From DAORHV01 sp964458645 (GTDB taxonomy: Bacteria > Patescibacteriota > Gracilibacteria > Peribacterales > Peribacteraceae), in NCBI GenBank assembly GCA_964458645.1, contig CAYWJU010000014.1:1-44415 (forward strand): a stretch of 44,415 bases of DNA, given 5' to 3'. Below, piece after piece: positions 16,732 to 24,620 of the stretch. Position 1 is the stretch's first letter. Every line of letters starts with the position of its first letter. Made by a program: the position numbers and the translations under genes. A model generated the notes under the pieces. That model was not told the DNA's origin, did no database searches, and saw only the letters and a list, made by a program, of their open reading frames with translations.

Positions 16732-17352
16732 ATGGCTCTCACCCGAACGCAAAAGGCTGCCCAGCTCACCGAGCTGAAAGGCAAGATGCAGAACGCAAAG
16801 TCCGTCATGTTCGCGCACTACATCGGCCTCACAGTCCCCGATATCAGCAATCTCCGCGGCAAACTCCGCGAAGGCAAAGCTGAGCTGAAGGTCTGCAAGA
16901 AATCGCTCATCCAATTGGCTGCCAAAGAGGTGAATGCACCGGAAATCCTCGACACCGCTCTGCCAGGACCCGTGGCCTGCATCTTCAGCAACGAAGATCC
17001 GGTCGCTGGCGCCAGCATCGCTCTCAAGTTCTCCAAGGAGAACGAGAAAGTGAAGCTCATCGGAGGCATCTTCGACGGCAAGCTCATGAACGCAGCCGAA
17101 GCCTCTGCATTCGCTCAGATCCCGAGCCGCCAGCAGTTGCTCGGCATCTTCATCACGATGGTCAACACGCCGCTCACACAGTTCGTTTCGGCCTGCAATG
17201 GACCGCTCACCAGCTTTGCTCGCGCTCTGTCCGAAGTCGCCAAGAAGCAACCAGCCGCTCCGGCGCCAGCCGCAGAGGCAGCCCCTGCAGCCGCACCCGT
17301 TGCCGAGGCAGCACCCGCTCCAGCAACCCCTCCTGCCACACCGGCAGCGTAG
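16732..17352 (+). CDS. rplJ: Ribosomal protein L10 (uL10)
   Basis: 206 aa. The N-terminal domain begins ALTRTQKAAQLTELKGKM and contains the conserved SVMFAHYIGLTVPDISNLRGKLR stretch. The C-terminal helix that carries L12 dimers follows. It ends with an Ala/Pro-rich tail of about 35 residues not found in E. coli L10. L10 forms the base of the ribosomal stalk that recruits translation factors. The start at 16732 fits the family N-terminus; the tract before it is pyrimidine-rich. rplL follows 33 bp later. Confidence 0.95.
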   Translation: MALTRTQKAAQLTELKGKMQNAKSVMFAHYIGLTVPDISNLRGKLREGKAELKVCKKSLIQLAAKEVNAPEILDTALPGPVACIFSNEDPVAGASIALKFSKENEKVKLIGGIFDGKLMNAAEASAFAQIPSRQQLLGIFITMVNTPLTQFVSACNGPLTSFARALSEVAKKQPAAPAPAAEAAPAAAPVAEAAPAPATPPATPAA

Positions 17353-17385
17353 TTCTGAATCTCATTTCTTTTTCCCCTTCCTTTT

Positions 17386-17790
17386 ATGTCCGACGCCGCA
17401 ATCACCCTCTCTAAAGAGGAACAGGCTGTCATCGACGCGTTGACCAAGTTGAACGTCATTCAGCTGAACAACGTCGTCAAATATATGGAGAAGACCTACG
17501 GTATCTCCGCCGCCGCTCCAGTCGCAATGGCCGCAGCTCCCGCCGCTGGCGGTGCAGCAGCTGGTGCTGACGATGAGAAGTCGAGCTTCGACGTCGAGCT
17601 CGCTGACTCCGGTGCTCAGAAGATCGCCATCATCAAGGTGGTGCGCGAAATCACCCAGCTCGGTCTGGGCGAAGCCAAGGACCTGGTCGACAAGACCCCT
17701 GCAATGCTGAAGAAGGGTGTCGCTAAGGCCGACGCACAGGAAATGAAGAAGAAGATCGAAGCCGCCGGCGGCAAGGTCAACCTCAAGTAA
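17386..17790 (+). CDS. rplL: Ribosomal protein L7/L12 (bL12)
   Basis: 134 aa. An N-terminal dimerisation domain is followed by an Ala/Gly-rich hinge (about 46-66) and the globular C-terminal domain (KSSFDVELADSGAQKIAIIKVVREITQLGLGEAKDLVDKTPAMLKKG...). The KVVRE and GLGEAKDLV motifs contact elongation factors. It forms the multi-copy stalk on L10. The start is preceded by an almost pure pyrimidine tract instead of a Shine-Dalgarno site. A strong terminator follows. Confidence 0.97.
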   Translation: MSDAAITLSKEEQAVIDALTKLNVIQLNNVVKYMEKTYGISAAAPVAMAAAPAAGGAAAGADDEKSSFDVELADSGAQKIAIIKVVREITQLGLGEAKDLVDKTPAMLKKGVAKADAQEMKKKIEAAGGKVNLK

Positions 17791-17890
17791 AGAAACCGAG
17801 GCAACCGAAGAAACTAAAGAGTCCGACGATGTCGGACTCTTTTTTCGTTGGATGCTTCGGAATCCTTGGTTTCGTCGGTTTCTTCAGTCG
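17791..17890 (+). terminator. Terminator of rplJ-rplL within CCGANGA repeats (copy 3)
   Basis: A perfect 10-bp stem AGAGTCCGAC/GTCGGACTCT (17818-17840) with a 3-nt loop runs into a T-run. It is flanked by CCGAgGC and CCGAaGA units on the left and TTCGG, CGTCGG and TTCTTC units on the right, like copies 1 and 2. Confidence 0.85.
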
Positions 17891-17894
17891 GCCA

Positions 17895-17923
17895 TTGCAA
17901 TTCCCGCCGCAACCCCAGACAAT
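17895..17923 (+). promoter_or_regulatory. Promoter of YuiD-like gene
   Basis: TTGCAA (17895-17900), 17-bp spacer, GACAAT (17918-17923), 8 nt before the ATG. Confidence 0.4.
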
Positions 17924-17931
17924 GTCCGGGC

Positions 17932-18342
17932 ATGACAATCCTCCGCTCCTATCCGTTTTTGATTCCCATGGTTGTGGCGTTGCTGTCTGAAATCGTCAAG
18001 ATGACGGTGGAAGGCATGCGCACGGGAACATGGCACGCAGGTATTTTCCGCTCCGGAGGCATGCCCAGCAGTCACTCGGCATTCGTAACGTCATTGGTCA
18101 TCGTGGTAGCCAAAAAGACCGGATTGCACTCGATTGAGTTTGCCATCGCCTTCGTGTTCGCCTGCATCATTTGGTACGACGCCACCAGCTCGCGCCGCGC
18201 CATTGGAGAACAGGCCAAAGTCTTGAACCGCCTGCAGCATTGGCAGCATTTATCCGAGCGATTGGGGCATTCATTGCTGGAAGTCTTGTGTGGCATCATT
18301 TTCGGAGCCATTGTGACAATGGTTGGCATTTGGATGAGTTAG
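17932..18342 (+). CDS. DUF212/YuiD-like membrane protein (divergent PAP2 phosphatase relative)
   Basis: 136 aa. The N-terminal helix is followed by FRSGGMPSSHSAFVTSL (about 43-59), the signature of the DUF212 group distantly related to acid phosphatase/vanadium haloperoxidase proteins. Further on are ASSRRAIGEQAKVLN-type residues and a last helix (VLCGIIFGAIVTMVGIW). About four membrane segments are expected. A role in lipid or isoprenoid phosphate metabolism is often suggested for relatives but is not proven. The start at 17932 fits the family N-terminus (ILRSYPFLIPMVV) and the close promoter. Confidence 0.82.
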   Translation: MTILRSYPFLIPMVVALLSEIVKMTVEGMRTGTWHAGIFRSGGMPSSHSAFVTSLVIVVAKKTGLHSIEFAIAFVFACIIWYDATSSRRAIGEQAKVLNRLQHWQHLSERLGHSLLEVLCGIIFGAIVTMVGIWMS

Positions 18343-18371
18343 CTGGCAAAACAATGAAGTCCTAAAACAAC

Positions 18372-18403
18372 TTGCAAAAGCAAAAATGTACAGTACACTG
18401 TAC
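18372..18403 (+). promoter_or_regulatory. Promoter with overlapping palindrome before zinc-ribbon gene
   Basis: TTGCAA (18372-18377), 16-bp spacer, TACACT (18394-18399). The inverted repeat GTACAG-taca-CTGTAC (18388-18403) covers the -10, as a repressor operator would. About 90 nt of leader remain before the gene, the last 25 nearly all pyrimidines. Confidence 0.45.
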
Positions 18404-18496
18404 CTGCAAACGCCTTCGTATCAGTGATCGGAATACAGCCGAAACTAGAAAAGAAGTCACGGGTGCATCATTAATTCTTTTTTCTTTTTTCTCTAT

Positions 18497-18787
18497 ATGG
18501 CTGATCAACAGATCACCTGCCGCGACTGCGGTGCCGCGTTCACCTTCTCTGAAGGAGAACAGGCTTTCTACCAGGAGCGCGGTCTCGCTGCTCCCCAGCG
18601 CTGCAAGGACTGCCGCAACAAGCGCAAGAACGAGCGCATGACGAACCGCGAAATGCACCCGGCCGTCTGTGCCAAGTGTGGCGCTCAGTGCGAAGTCCCG
18701 TTCAAGCCGCGTCCGGAGTCCGAAGGCGGACGCCCGGTGTTGTGTCTGAACTGCTTCAAGGCAGACAAGGACGGCGCTGCTGCATAA
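18497..18787 (+). CDS. Four-CxxC zinc-ribbon protein
   Basis: 96 aa. Four CxxC pairs form two zinc sites: CRDC (residues 8-11), CKDC (36-39), CAKC (56-59) and CLNC (83-86). The segment FTFSEGEQAFYQERGLAAPQRC is characteristic of a small zinc-binding family common in Candidate Phyla Radiation genomes. The molecular role is unknown; nucleic-acid binding is a reasonable guess. The start follows an exceptionally long pyrimidine tract, a context shared with ribosomal protein genes here, which suggests high expression. A strong terminator follows. Confidence 0.88.
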   Translation: MADQQITCRDCGAAFTFSEGEQAFYQERGLAAPQRCKDCRNKRKNERMTNREMHPAVCAKCGAQCEVPFKPRPESEGGRPVLCLNCFKADKDGAAA

Positions 18788-18812
18788 GCATTGTCTCCGT
18801 AATCAAGCATGA

Positions 18813-18832
18813 GGGGCCTTCGGGCCCCTTTT
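18813..18832 (+). terminator. Intrinsic terminator of zinc-ribbon gene
   Basis: GGGGCC-TTCG-GGCCCC (18813-18828) followed by TTTT. Confidence 0.85.
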
Positions 18833-18834
18833 GC

Positions 18835-19240
18835 GTGGTGTACATGCTTTCTTTATCGGCTGTTTTAAAAAAACAGAGTCCTTCGTATAAGGGGTAGTGA
18901 ACCAAGCCCCAAAGAAACCGATAGCCTCGGAATATGAATCTGCGAGTGATTATTCAAGCTACCAGGAGGAGGGTGCGCACCACGGAGGGGGCCAGGCGGT
19001 CTGCCGCCGAGCCCAAGCGAGGCGTGCGTGGGAGCTGGCGCGCACGCGTTTTTTGGTTCCTTTTTGGCGCTCGGCCAAAAAGGGACGGAAGAATATCAAA
19101 AAGGAATTTTGATACACCGATGCAAAACGAAGTCAAAAGAATGCACTCAGGTTTTTTTCAAAGACGGTCAACGTGCTACGAAGCTGAATAATGGCTTTAA
19201 AAAGACAAGAAACGAAGGTGCATGATCGTCTATCCAGGCC
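18835..19240. other. Gene-poor interval with two terminator-like hairpins
   Basis: No convincing gene. A 71-codon ORF from the GTG at 18897 begins plausibly but dissolves into Arg-rich sequence. GCGTGCG/CGCACGC (19022-19047) followed by T6 looks like an intrinsic terminator. CCTTTTTGGC/GCCAAAAAGG (19059-19083) follows at once. The same order, a GC-rich stretch, T-run and then an A/T hairpin, opens the window at 1-42. Confidence 0.4.
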
Positions 19241-19263
19241 GTGACTGCCCCTCTGTATTCCGC

Positions 19264-19269
19264 TACAAT
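19264..19269 (+). promoter_or_regulatory. -10 of LCP gene
   Basis: TACAAT, 7 nt before the ATG at 19277, with GTGACT 17 bp upstream as a weak -35. Confidence 0.5.
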
Positions 19270-19276
19270 TTCCGCA

Positions 19277-20881
19277 ATGTCTTTCAGCATTCGGCCCATT
19301 CGCGATGATCAGAAAACGTCCCCGTCATTCGCGCGAAGGGCCCTCAACTTTTTTTCCCGGGCGGTTGAACCGATCTCCAACCTCTATCTTCTGACGAAGA
19401 GAAAGCACGAAGTCGAGCAAGAGGAGCGCGCAAACCACACCGGTCTTTTGAAGAAGGCGCTCGCGGTCCTTGTCGCCCTCCTGTTCGCCGGATTGTTGCT
19501 CGTTGGCACATTGCGCGTGTTATTGGCGATGAAAGTGTTTTCCATTTCACAACTGGTATCCGTTGCCAGCGTTGAATTGCCCGTCGACGACAACGGTTAC
19601 ACCAATCTGTTGTTGCTCGGCGAAGGCGGAGCAGACCACGACGGCGTCGATCTGACCGATACGCTGATGATCGCCAGTATCGATGCCAGGCACAATGAAG
19701 GCGTCGTGCTTCTCTCTTTGCCGCGCGACCTGTACGTGCTGAACACCGAAAAAATGGGCAAGGGCCGTATCAATAGTCTGTACCGCAACTATAAAGGCTA
19801 TCTCATCGCGCAAGGCAGCACGCACCCCGAAGCCGAGGCAGAGTCACTCAAGCAATTGGGCGTTGAAATCGGCACACTGGTAGATCTGCCAATTCATGGC
19901 GTACTCAAGATCGACTTCAATGGCTTTATCGATGCGGTAGATGCCGTCGGCGGTGTGGATGTGGACGTTCCGGAAGATATCGTCGACGTCGAGTATCCGG
20001 GACCCAATTACACCTACGAAACGTTCTCCATTACCAAGGGCTCGCATCATTTGGACGGCGCCACCGCGTTGAAGTACGCACGCACGCGTCACACGACCAG
20101 CGACTTCTCGCGTTCGGCACGCCAGCAGCAGATCATCTCCGCGGTTATGCAAAAAATGCGTGAAACAGGCACGATCGGCAACCTTGGAAAAGTAAGCGAG
20201 TTACTCAGTATCGTTTCCAAGAATTTCCGCACGACACTGAGTAGCAGGGAGCTCATGGGTCTGGCGGTGCTAGGCAAGGGCGTGGATGCAAAAAAACTAG
20301 CGAACGTACAGCTGAACGACCAAAACGGCTTGTATGGATCGCTGATTCAGCCGGGCGGCTTCTTGTATTCCCCTCCCCGCGAAGAATTCGACGGTGCCTC
20401 TGTCTTGCTGCCGTTCTCCATTCCGGCATTTCCGGTGACCTGGAAACAAATCCGCGTCTTGACCGAGGTATTTATCCGACATCGTGACTTGTTCATGAAT
20501 CCACCGAGTATTGCGGTGCTGAATGCAGACGCAAAAGAAGGTGCTGCTCGCAAGCTGGGCGGTGAACTGTACCGCTACATGTTCAACGTGACGCAAACGA
20601 AAAACTACGACAAGAAAGCCACGCCAGTACGCGAAACTTCGTATATCGTCGTTCGCGCCGCGCCGACGATTGCACCCTCGTCTTCGGCAGGTTCCATGGA
20701 AGCTGCGGTGGCACAAGCCGCCAAAGCCAAGAAGACTGCCGAGTATCTTTCTGCGTTACTGCAACTGCCGATTTTGGATACGGTCGATACGGCTGCGCTG
20801 GTCGACGGCACGGACTTGTCCATTGTCCTGGCTGACGATTACACCTATCAGCCGCTGCAAGACGTCACACCGCTCAAGTAA
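19277..20881 (+). CDS. LytR-CpsA-Psr (LCP) family cell-envelope ligase
   Basis: 534 aa. A long basic cytoplasmic N-terminus precedes one transmembrane helix (about 65-87). The LCP domain follows (about 120-300) with the expected marks: LTDTLMIASID, SLPRDLYV (the phosphate-binding Arg-Asp), the GRINSLYRNY segment, and HLDGATALKYARTRH followed by DFSRSARQQQII. LCP enzymes transfer undecaprenyl-linked polymers to the cell wall or other surface acceptors. The C-terminal part may be an LytR_C-like domain (SIAVLNADAKEGAARKLGGEL). I chose the ATG at 19277 over an upstream in-frame one because TACAAT lies 7 nt before it. A membrane protein gene starts 11 bp after its stop. Confidence 0.9.
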   Translation: MSFSIRPIRDDQKTSPSFARRALNFFSRAVEPISNLYLLTKRKHEVEQEERANHTGLLKKALAVLVALLFAGLLLVGTLRVLLAMKVFSISQLVSVASVELPVDDNGYTNLLLLGEGGADHDGVDLTDTLMIASIDARHNEGVVLLSLPRDLYVLNTEKMGKGRINSLYRNYKGYLIAQGSTHPEAEAESLKQLGVEIGTLVDLPIHGVLKIDFNGFIDAVDAVGGVDVDVPEDIVDVEYPGPNYTYETFSITKGSHHLDGATALKYARTRHTTSDFSRSARQQQIISAVMQKMRETGTIGNLGKVSELLSIVSKNFRTTLSSRELMGLAVLGKGVDAKKLANVQLNDQNGLYGSLIQPGGFLYSPPREEFDGASVLLPFSIPAFPVTWKQIRVLTEVFIRHRDLFMNPPSIAVLNADAKEGAARKLGGELYRYMFNVTQTKNYDKKATPVRETSYIVVRAAPTIAPSSSAGSMEAAVAQAAKAKKTAEYLSALLQLPILDTVDTAALVDGTDLSIVLADDYTYQPLQDVTPLK

Positions 20882-20892
20882 TCCTGCGCCAT

Positions 20893-21795
20893 ATGCTGAC
20901 TCCCCGCGAAATCATCGCTGAGGCGTGGCGGATTACCACCACGGAACGCACGCTGCGCGCATGGGGATTTTTCCGTACGATCTTCGCGCTGCTTTTGGAT
21001 TTAAAGCTGCTTGGTTACCAGCTGTATTTCATCTATGCGTATTTCGCCGGCCACGAGGTGGGCCTGCTGGACGACTGGATCATTCTGTACGATCTCGTCC
21101 CGATGTGGGCGTTCGTGACGATTCTTGTTGCCTTCATTGTGCTACTCATCGTCGAATTGTTCGTACCCAGTCTCGGCGACGGCGCCATCATCGGATTGGC
21201 TGCCAAAGCCTATAAAAAAGAAAAGGTGGAGGGCGGATTCATCCTGGGTTTGTACAACTACTTCCCCATTTTGACGCTGCATGAAATTTTCGCGTTCAGC
21301 GGCATCAGCATTTTCATCACCGCTTGCTCCTTAATCCTGCGCTACACCGAAGGGCTACGTTGGGGCCTGCTTGTCATTGCCACGTTGCTGTGGATTATCT
21401 CGAGCATCCTGCGATTCTTTGCCTCCTTCAGCGAAGAAGGCGTGGTCATTCAGAAGCTCGGTGTGTTCGAGGCTGCTGGCCGTAGCATCAAGCTTACGGT
21501 GAGCTATTTGAGCCACGTGGTGTTCCTGGCATTGTTGATGATGGTCATCGGCTTGCGCGTCGTCATCAACGTTGTAGTCATTATCGTTCTGCCGGCGGTG
21601 CTGTTCGGACTCGGAACGTTGCTGACGCTGTTCTTGGCTCCCTCCATCGCCTGGACGATCATTGGCATCGTGGGAGTGGTGTTGGTCTTCTTCCTGGCCT
21701 ACGGACTCACGTATTTGAACGTCTTCAAGCAAACCGTCTGGACGATCATGTTCATTGAAATGAATAAGCAGCGTGACTTAGATGCCATCGGATGA
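20893..21795 (+). CDS. Polytopic membrane protein, unknown
   Basis: 300 aa, with about six hydrophobic segments spread along the chain and a cytoplasmic N-terminus beginning MLTPREIIAEAWRITTTERTLRAWGF. The middle contains SEEGVVIQKLGVFEAAGRSIKLT, a pattern I associate with bacterial membrane proteins that have internal duplicated helices, but I cannot name the family firmly. It lies 11 bp after the LCP gene and is probably co-transcribed, so a role in envelope polymer handling is possible. Confidence 0.7.
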   Translation: MLTPREIIAEAWRITTTERTLRAWGFFRTIFALLLDLKLLGYQLYFIYAYFAGHEVGLLDDWIILYDLVPMWAFVTILVAFIVLLIVELFVPSLGDGAIIGLAAKAYKKEKVEGGFILGLYNYFPILTLHEIFAFSGISIFITACSLILRYTEGLRWGLLVIATLLWIISSILRFFASFSEEGVVIQKLGVFEAAGRSIKLTVSYLSHVVFLALLMMVIGLRVVINVVVIIVLPAVLFGLGTLLTLFLAPSIAWTIIGIVGVVLVFFLAYGLTYLNVFKQTVWTIMFIEMNKQRDLDAIG

Positions 21796-21847
21796 AAGGA
21801 ATACGAGAACGCCGAAGAGCGAATTGTCGCCTTTGAACTCTTTTTAT

Positions 21848-21876
21848 TTGACAGTGGACAATCGTTCACCTATTTT
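21848..21876 (+). promoter_or_regulatory. lexA promoter with LexA box in the spacer
   Basis: TTGACA (21848-21853), 17-bp spacer, TATTTT (21871-21876). The spacer itself is GTGGACAATCGTTCACC (21854-21870), an imperfect palindrome of the GAAC-N4-GTTC type. Repressor bound there would block polymerase, giving autoregulation. Confidence 0.75.
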
Positions 21877-21905
21877 GGTGTACGTTCGTCCTAACCCCAT
21901 TCGTT

Positions 21906-22514
21906 ATGGCACTCACGCCGCACCAGCGCACCGTCCTGAATTACATCACGGAGTTTCAAAGCAAGCGCGGCTATTCACCGTCATTGGCCGATCTTGCCAT
22001 CGCCTTCGGTGTGCGGAGCAAGAATTCCATCGCAAAAGTCATCAATACGCTCGCGGCTGAACGACACATCGAAAAGGACCCGCGTGGCCGTATTAAGATC
22101 ATTGCTGGAGCCGGACAAGAGAACGATATGCCGGTTGTCATGACGCTTCCGTTATTCGGTCCCATTGCCGCAGGCTTCGCCGCACCGGTGGAAGAACATG
22201 CCCAGGAACAAATCTCACTGGACACGTATTTGATCAAAGACCGTGCGTCCACCTTCCTGTTGCGCGTGAAAGGCGACAGTATGATCGACGCCGGAATCCA
22301 GGAAGGTGACCTCGTCGTGGTCGACCGCGCCAAAGCTCCGAAGATCGGCGATATCGTTGTGGGCATCCTGGATGGCGAATTCACGCTCAAGCGCTTGAAG
22401 AAAGATAAGGGCAAGTTCTACCTGCAGGCCGAGAACCCCGAGTACCCGGACCTGTTTGCGCTCGAGGAGCTGCAAGTGGCCGGCGTGGTCATGGGCGTGA
22501 TTCGCAGGTACTAG
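21906..22514 (+). CDS. lexA: LexA SOS repressor
   Basis: 202 aa, standard length. The N-terminal winged helix (TPHQRTVLNYITEFQSKRGYSPSLADLAIAFG...) is followed by the linker and cleavage site (GPIAAGFAAP, with the Ala-Gly bond). The self-cleaving peptidase fold has Ser in KGDSMIDAGI (about 122) and Lys in FTLKRLK (about 161). RecA-stimulated autocleavage relieves repression of DNA-damage genes. A LexA-type box sits inside its own promoter. The translesion polymerase gene begins 13 bp downstream, forming a lexA-dinB operon. Confidence 0.95.
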   Translation: MALTPHQRTVLNYITEFQSKRGYSPSLADLAIAFGVRSKNSIAKVINTLAAERHIEKDPRGRIKIIAGAGQENDMPVVMTLPLFGPIAAGFAAPVEEHAQEQISLDTYLIKDRASTFLLRVKGDSMIDAGIQEGDLVVVDRAKAPKIGDIVVGILDGEFTLKRLKKDKGKFYLQAENPEYPDLFALEELQVAGVVMGVIRRY

Positions 22515-22527
22515 TCTCCGTATCGCC

Positions 22528-23790
22528 ATGGGAATCAAGCTCTATAGCAGCCGCCGGCAAGCGGCGGGGCAGCCATGCTCCCCTTCCGCGATTGCGCATT
22601 TGGACGCCGATGCTTTCTTCGCGTCCGTTATCGTGCGCAAACACCCTCACTTACGAGGAAAGCCGGTGTTCGCCATCGGCATGGGCGGCGGCTGCATCAT
22701 CGCGGCCACCTACGAAGCCAAAGCCAAGGGCGTGAAAACCGGCATGCCGCTGTTCGAGGCTCGCAAGCTGTGCCCCGGCGCCATAGAGATGGCCAGCGAC
22801 TTCGCCGAGACCGGTATCGCCTCGGCCCAAATCGAATCGATCCTGCGCGACGTGTGCCCCATTGTGGAACAGATGTCGATCGATGAATGGTTCCTGGACT
22901 TGGCAACCATGCAGGGCGGCATCCCGACCGATTTAGGCGTCTGGGCCAAGGCCACCCAGTCCGATGTGCTGCGCCAGACCGCGCTCTCGGTGTCGGTGGG
23001 CGTGGGACCCAGCAAGACGCTGGCGAAAATGGCCAGCGAGTACCGCAAGCCAGCGGGCGTGACGAACGTGCTGGATGCGGACATCGAGCGGTTCTTGCGC
23101 GACAGGCCGGCAGCCGCGATTCCGGGCATCGGGCGTAAGCGGCAGGCGCACGCCGATCTGCACGGCTGGAAAACGGCATGGGATTTCGTCCAGGCCGACG
23201 TAACGCTGGTCCAAGAGGTGTGCGGACGTCCTGGATTGGAACTGCAACGTGAGCTATCGGGTGAACGCGTGTACGAACTGGTCCATGAGCCCGCCGCACC
23301 CAAGTCTATTTCGCGTTGCCGAACGTTCAAGGCCACCCGCACGCTTGCGGATATCCGTGCGCACATGCTGCGCCACCTGGAATACGTGGTGCTGAAAATG
23401 CGCAAACAGGAACTGGCGTGCTCCATCGTGTGTGTCTGGCTACGCGACCGCGACTTCGAGCGTAGCGGCCTCTGTCGAAGATTGCCCCAAGCCAGTCGCC
23501 TAGAGAGCGAAATCCTACCCGAGGCCCAGCGCTGCCTGGAAACAGCTCTAGAGCACGGCAAGTTCTACAACCAAGTCAGCCTGGGTCTGTACGGACTGGC
23601 GCCGGCCGGAGCCAAGCAGTACTCGTTGTTCGATGACCCGGCACAAGATGAGCGCGCAGAGCATTTGCAGCAGGCGCTGGACAACATTCACACCAAGTTC
23701 GGACGCAATTCGCTCACCCGTGCGGCGGCGCTGCAAGTGAAGAGCGGCACCACGATGGGGTTCAATATACCGATGGCCGGAACAACGTAA
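22528..23790 (+). CDS. Y-family DNA polymerase (DinB/UmuC type)
   Basis: 420 aa. Catalytic carboxylates are visible in AHLDADAFFASV (about 23-34) and MSIDEWFLDL (about 116-125). The helix-hairpin-helix region follows (AAIPGIGRKRQAHADL), then the little-finger domain. Near the end QYSLFDD matches the sliding-clamp-binding motif QxxLF. It copies across damaged bases at low fidelity. It is co-transcribed with lexA and therefore SOS-induced. DinB and UmuC branches cannot be separated reliably by eye; the C-terminal LFDD...IHTKFG part is UmuC-like. An ATG at 22528 is used. Confidence 0.92.
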   Translation: MGIKLYSSRRQAAGQPCSPSAIAHLDADAFFASVIVRKHPHLRGKPVFAIGMGGGCIIAATYEAKAKGVKTGMPLFEARKLCPGAIEMASDFAETGIASAQIESILRDVCPIVEQMSIDEWFLDLATMQGGIPTDLGVWAKATQSDVLRQTALSVSVGVGPSKTLAKMASEYRKPAGVTNVLDADIERFLRDRPAAAIPGIGRKRQAHADLHGWKTAWDFVQADVTLVQEVCGRPGLELQRELSGERVYELVHEPAAPKSISRCRTFKATRTLADIRAHMLRHLEYVVLKMRKQELACSIVCVWLRDRDFERSGLCRRLPQASRLESEILPEAQRCLETALEHGKFYNQVSLGLYGLAPAGAKQYSLFDDPAQDERAEHLQQALDNIHTKFGRNSLTRAAALQVKSGTTMGFNIPMAGTT

Positions 23791-23796
23791 CAAAAA

Positions 23797-23818
23797 CGGC
23801 CAGGATTGCTCCCGGCCG
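23797..23818. terminator. Bidirectional terminator
   Basis: CGGCC-a-GG pairs with CC-c-GGCCG around a 6-nt loop, with an A-run on the left. It lies between the convergent polymerase and SLH-type genes. Confidence 0.7.
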
Positions 23819-23840
23819 CATCTTGTAAACGCTCGGTCAC

Positions 23841-24503
23841 TTACTTCAGGCTGCTGAAGCTTGCCGAGGCCTTGGTCTGATTGTTGGTCTTCAGACGGAA
23901 GATGATCTCGGCGGCTTCAGCGCGAGTGATGACCTGATCAAAGCGCTTGATGCTCGTCGGGATTGCCTTGAGATCCGCGAGACGCTGCACGTACGGGACG
24001 TACCAGTCATCGACCGCTTCATCCTGCTTAATGTCGAAAACAAAGACGTTGGCGGCGATCTTGGCAGCTTGGACGAAGGTCACGTACTCATGCGGCTGGT
24101 AATTGCCGTCGGGGAAACCATCGACGATCTTCTTGATGGTAGCCAGACAGACGGCATTGGCGAACCAATCGTCGATATGGACGTCGGAGTAGTAAATCTT
24201 TGTATCACCTTCCGGAAAATGCTCCGGAATATATGTTTCAGCATCCGTGCCGTCCAAGAAGAACGGGTTCGTCAGCAAGACGGTGTACTCGGCACGACTC
24301 AGGCGCCGATCGGTCTTAAAGGTACCATCCACGTATCCGCGGATAATGTTGTGCTCGCGAAGGTATTCGATTGCCGCAAAGCTCGGATGCGTCGTCGCAA
24401 CGTCCGGAAAAGGTTTGTCGCGGAACGGAAACTGCTCAGCGAACGCACTGCTTGCCGTCAGCAAGCTGGCGCCGATGAGTGAAAGAGAAAGGAATTTCTT
24501 CAT
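23841..24503 (-). CDS. Exported protein with S-layer homology (SLH)-like domains
   Basis: 220 aa. Signal peptide MKKFLSLSLIGASLLTASSAFA, then three SLH-like units: FPDVATTHPSFAAIEYLREHNIIRGYVDGTF, YYSDVHIDDWFANAVCLATIKKIVDGFPDGNYQPHEYVTFVQAAKI and DWYVPYVQRLADLKAIP...VITRAEAAEIIFRL. Spacing and key residues (G-Y-x-D-G-x-F, RAE) match the family, which binds pyruvylated secondary cell-wall polymers. The protein is little more than SLH units, so it may be an anchor or structural layer component. The start at 24503 follows a strongly pyrimidine-rich tract, suggesting high expression. Confidence 0.85.
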   Translation of the reverse strand: MKKFLSLSLIGASLLTASSAFAEQFPFRDKPFPDVATTHPSFAAIEYLREHNIIRGYVDGTFKTDRRLSRAEYTVLLTNPFFLDGTDAETYIPEHFPEGDTKIYYSDVHIDDWFANAVCLATIKKIVDGFPDGNYQPHEYVTFVQAAKIAANVFVFDIKQDEAVDDWYVPYVQRLADLKAIPTSIKRFDQVITRAEAAEIIFRLKTNNQTKASASFSSLK

Positions 24504-24600
24504 ACAACGGAAGGGAAGGAGGAAAAGAAAAAGTCGTACCTGCCCTAGTAGACGCAGCAGATGATTTTTCCTTTCCAAAAAAAATCCTTTTTCTCGATGC

Positions 24601-24620
24601 GTAAGCCTTGAAATGCTTAC
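24601..24620 (-). terminator. valS terminator overlapping its stop codon
   Basis: GTAAGC pairs with GCTTAC around an 8-nt loop on the minus strand. The first arm includes the TAA stop, and a T8 run follows about 20 nt later. Confidence 0.5.

Noticed and set aside
18897..19112. 71-codon ORF starting at a GTG
   Set aside because: It runs through two strong terminator hairpins, becomes Arg-rich low-quality sequence and has no start signal.
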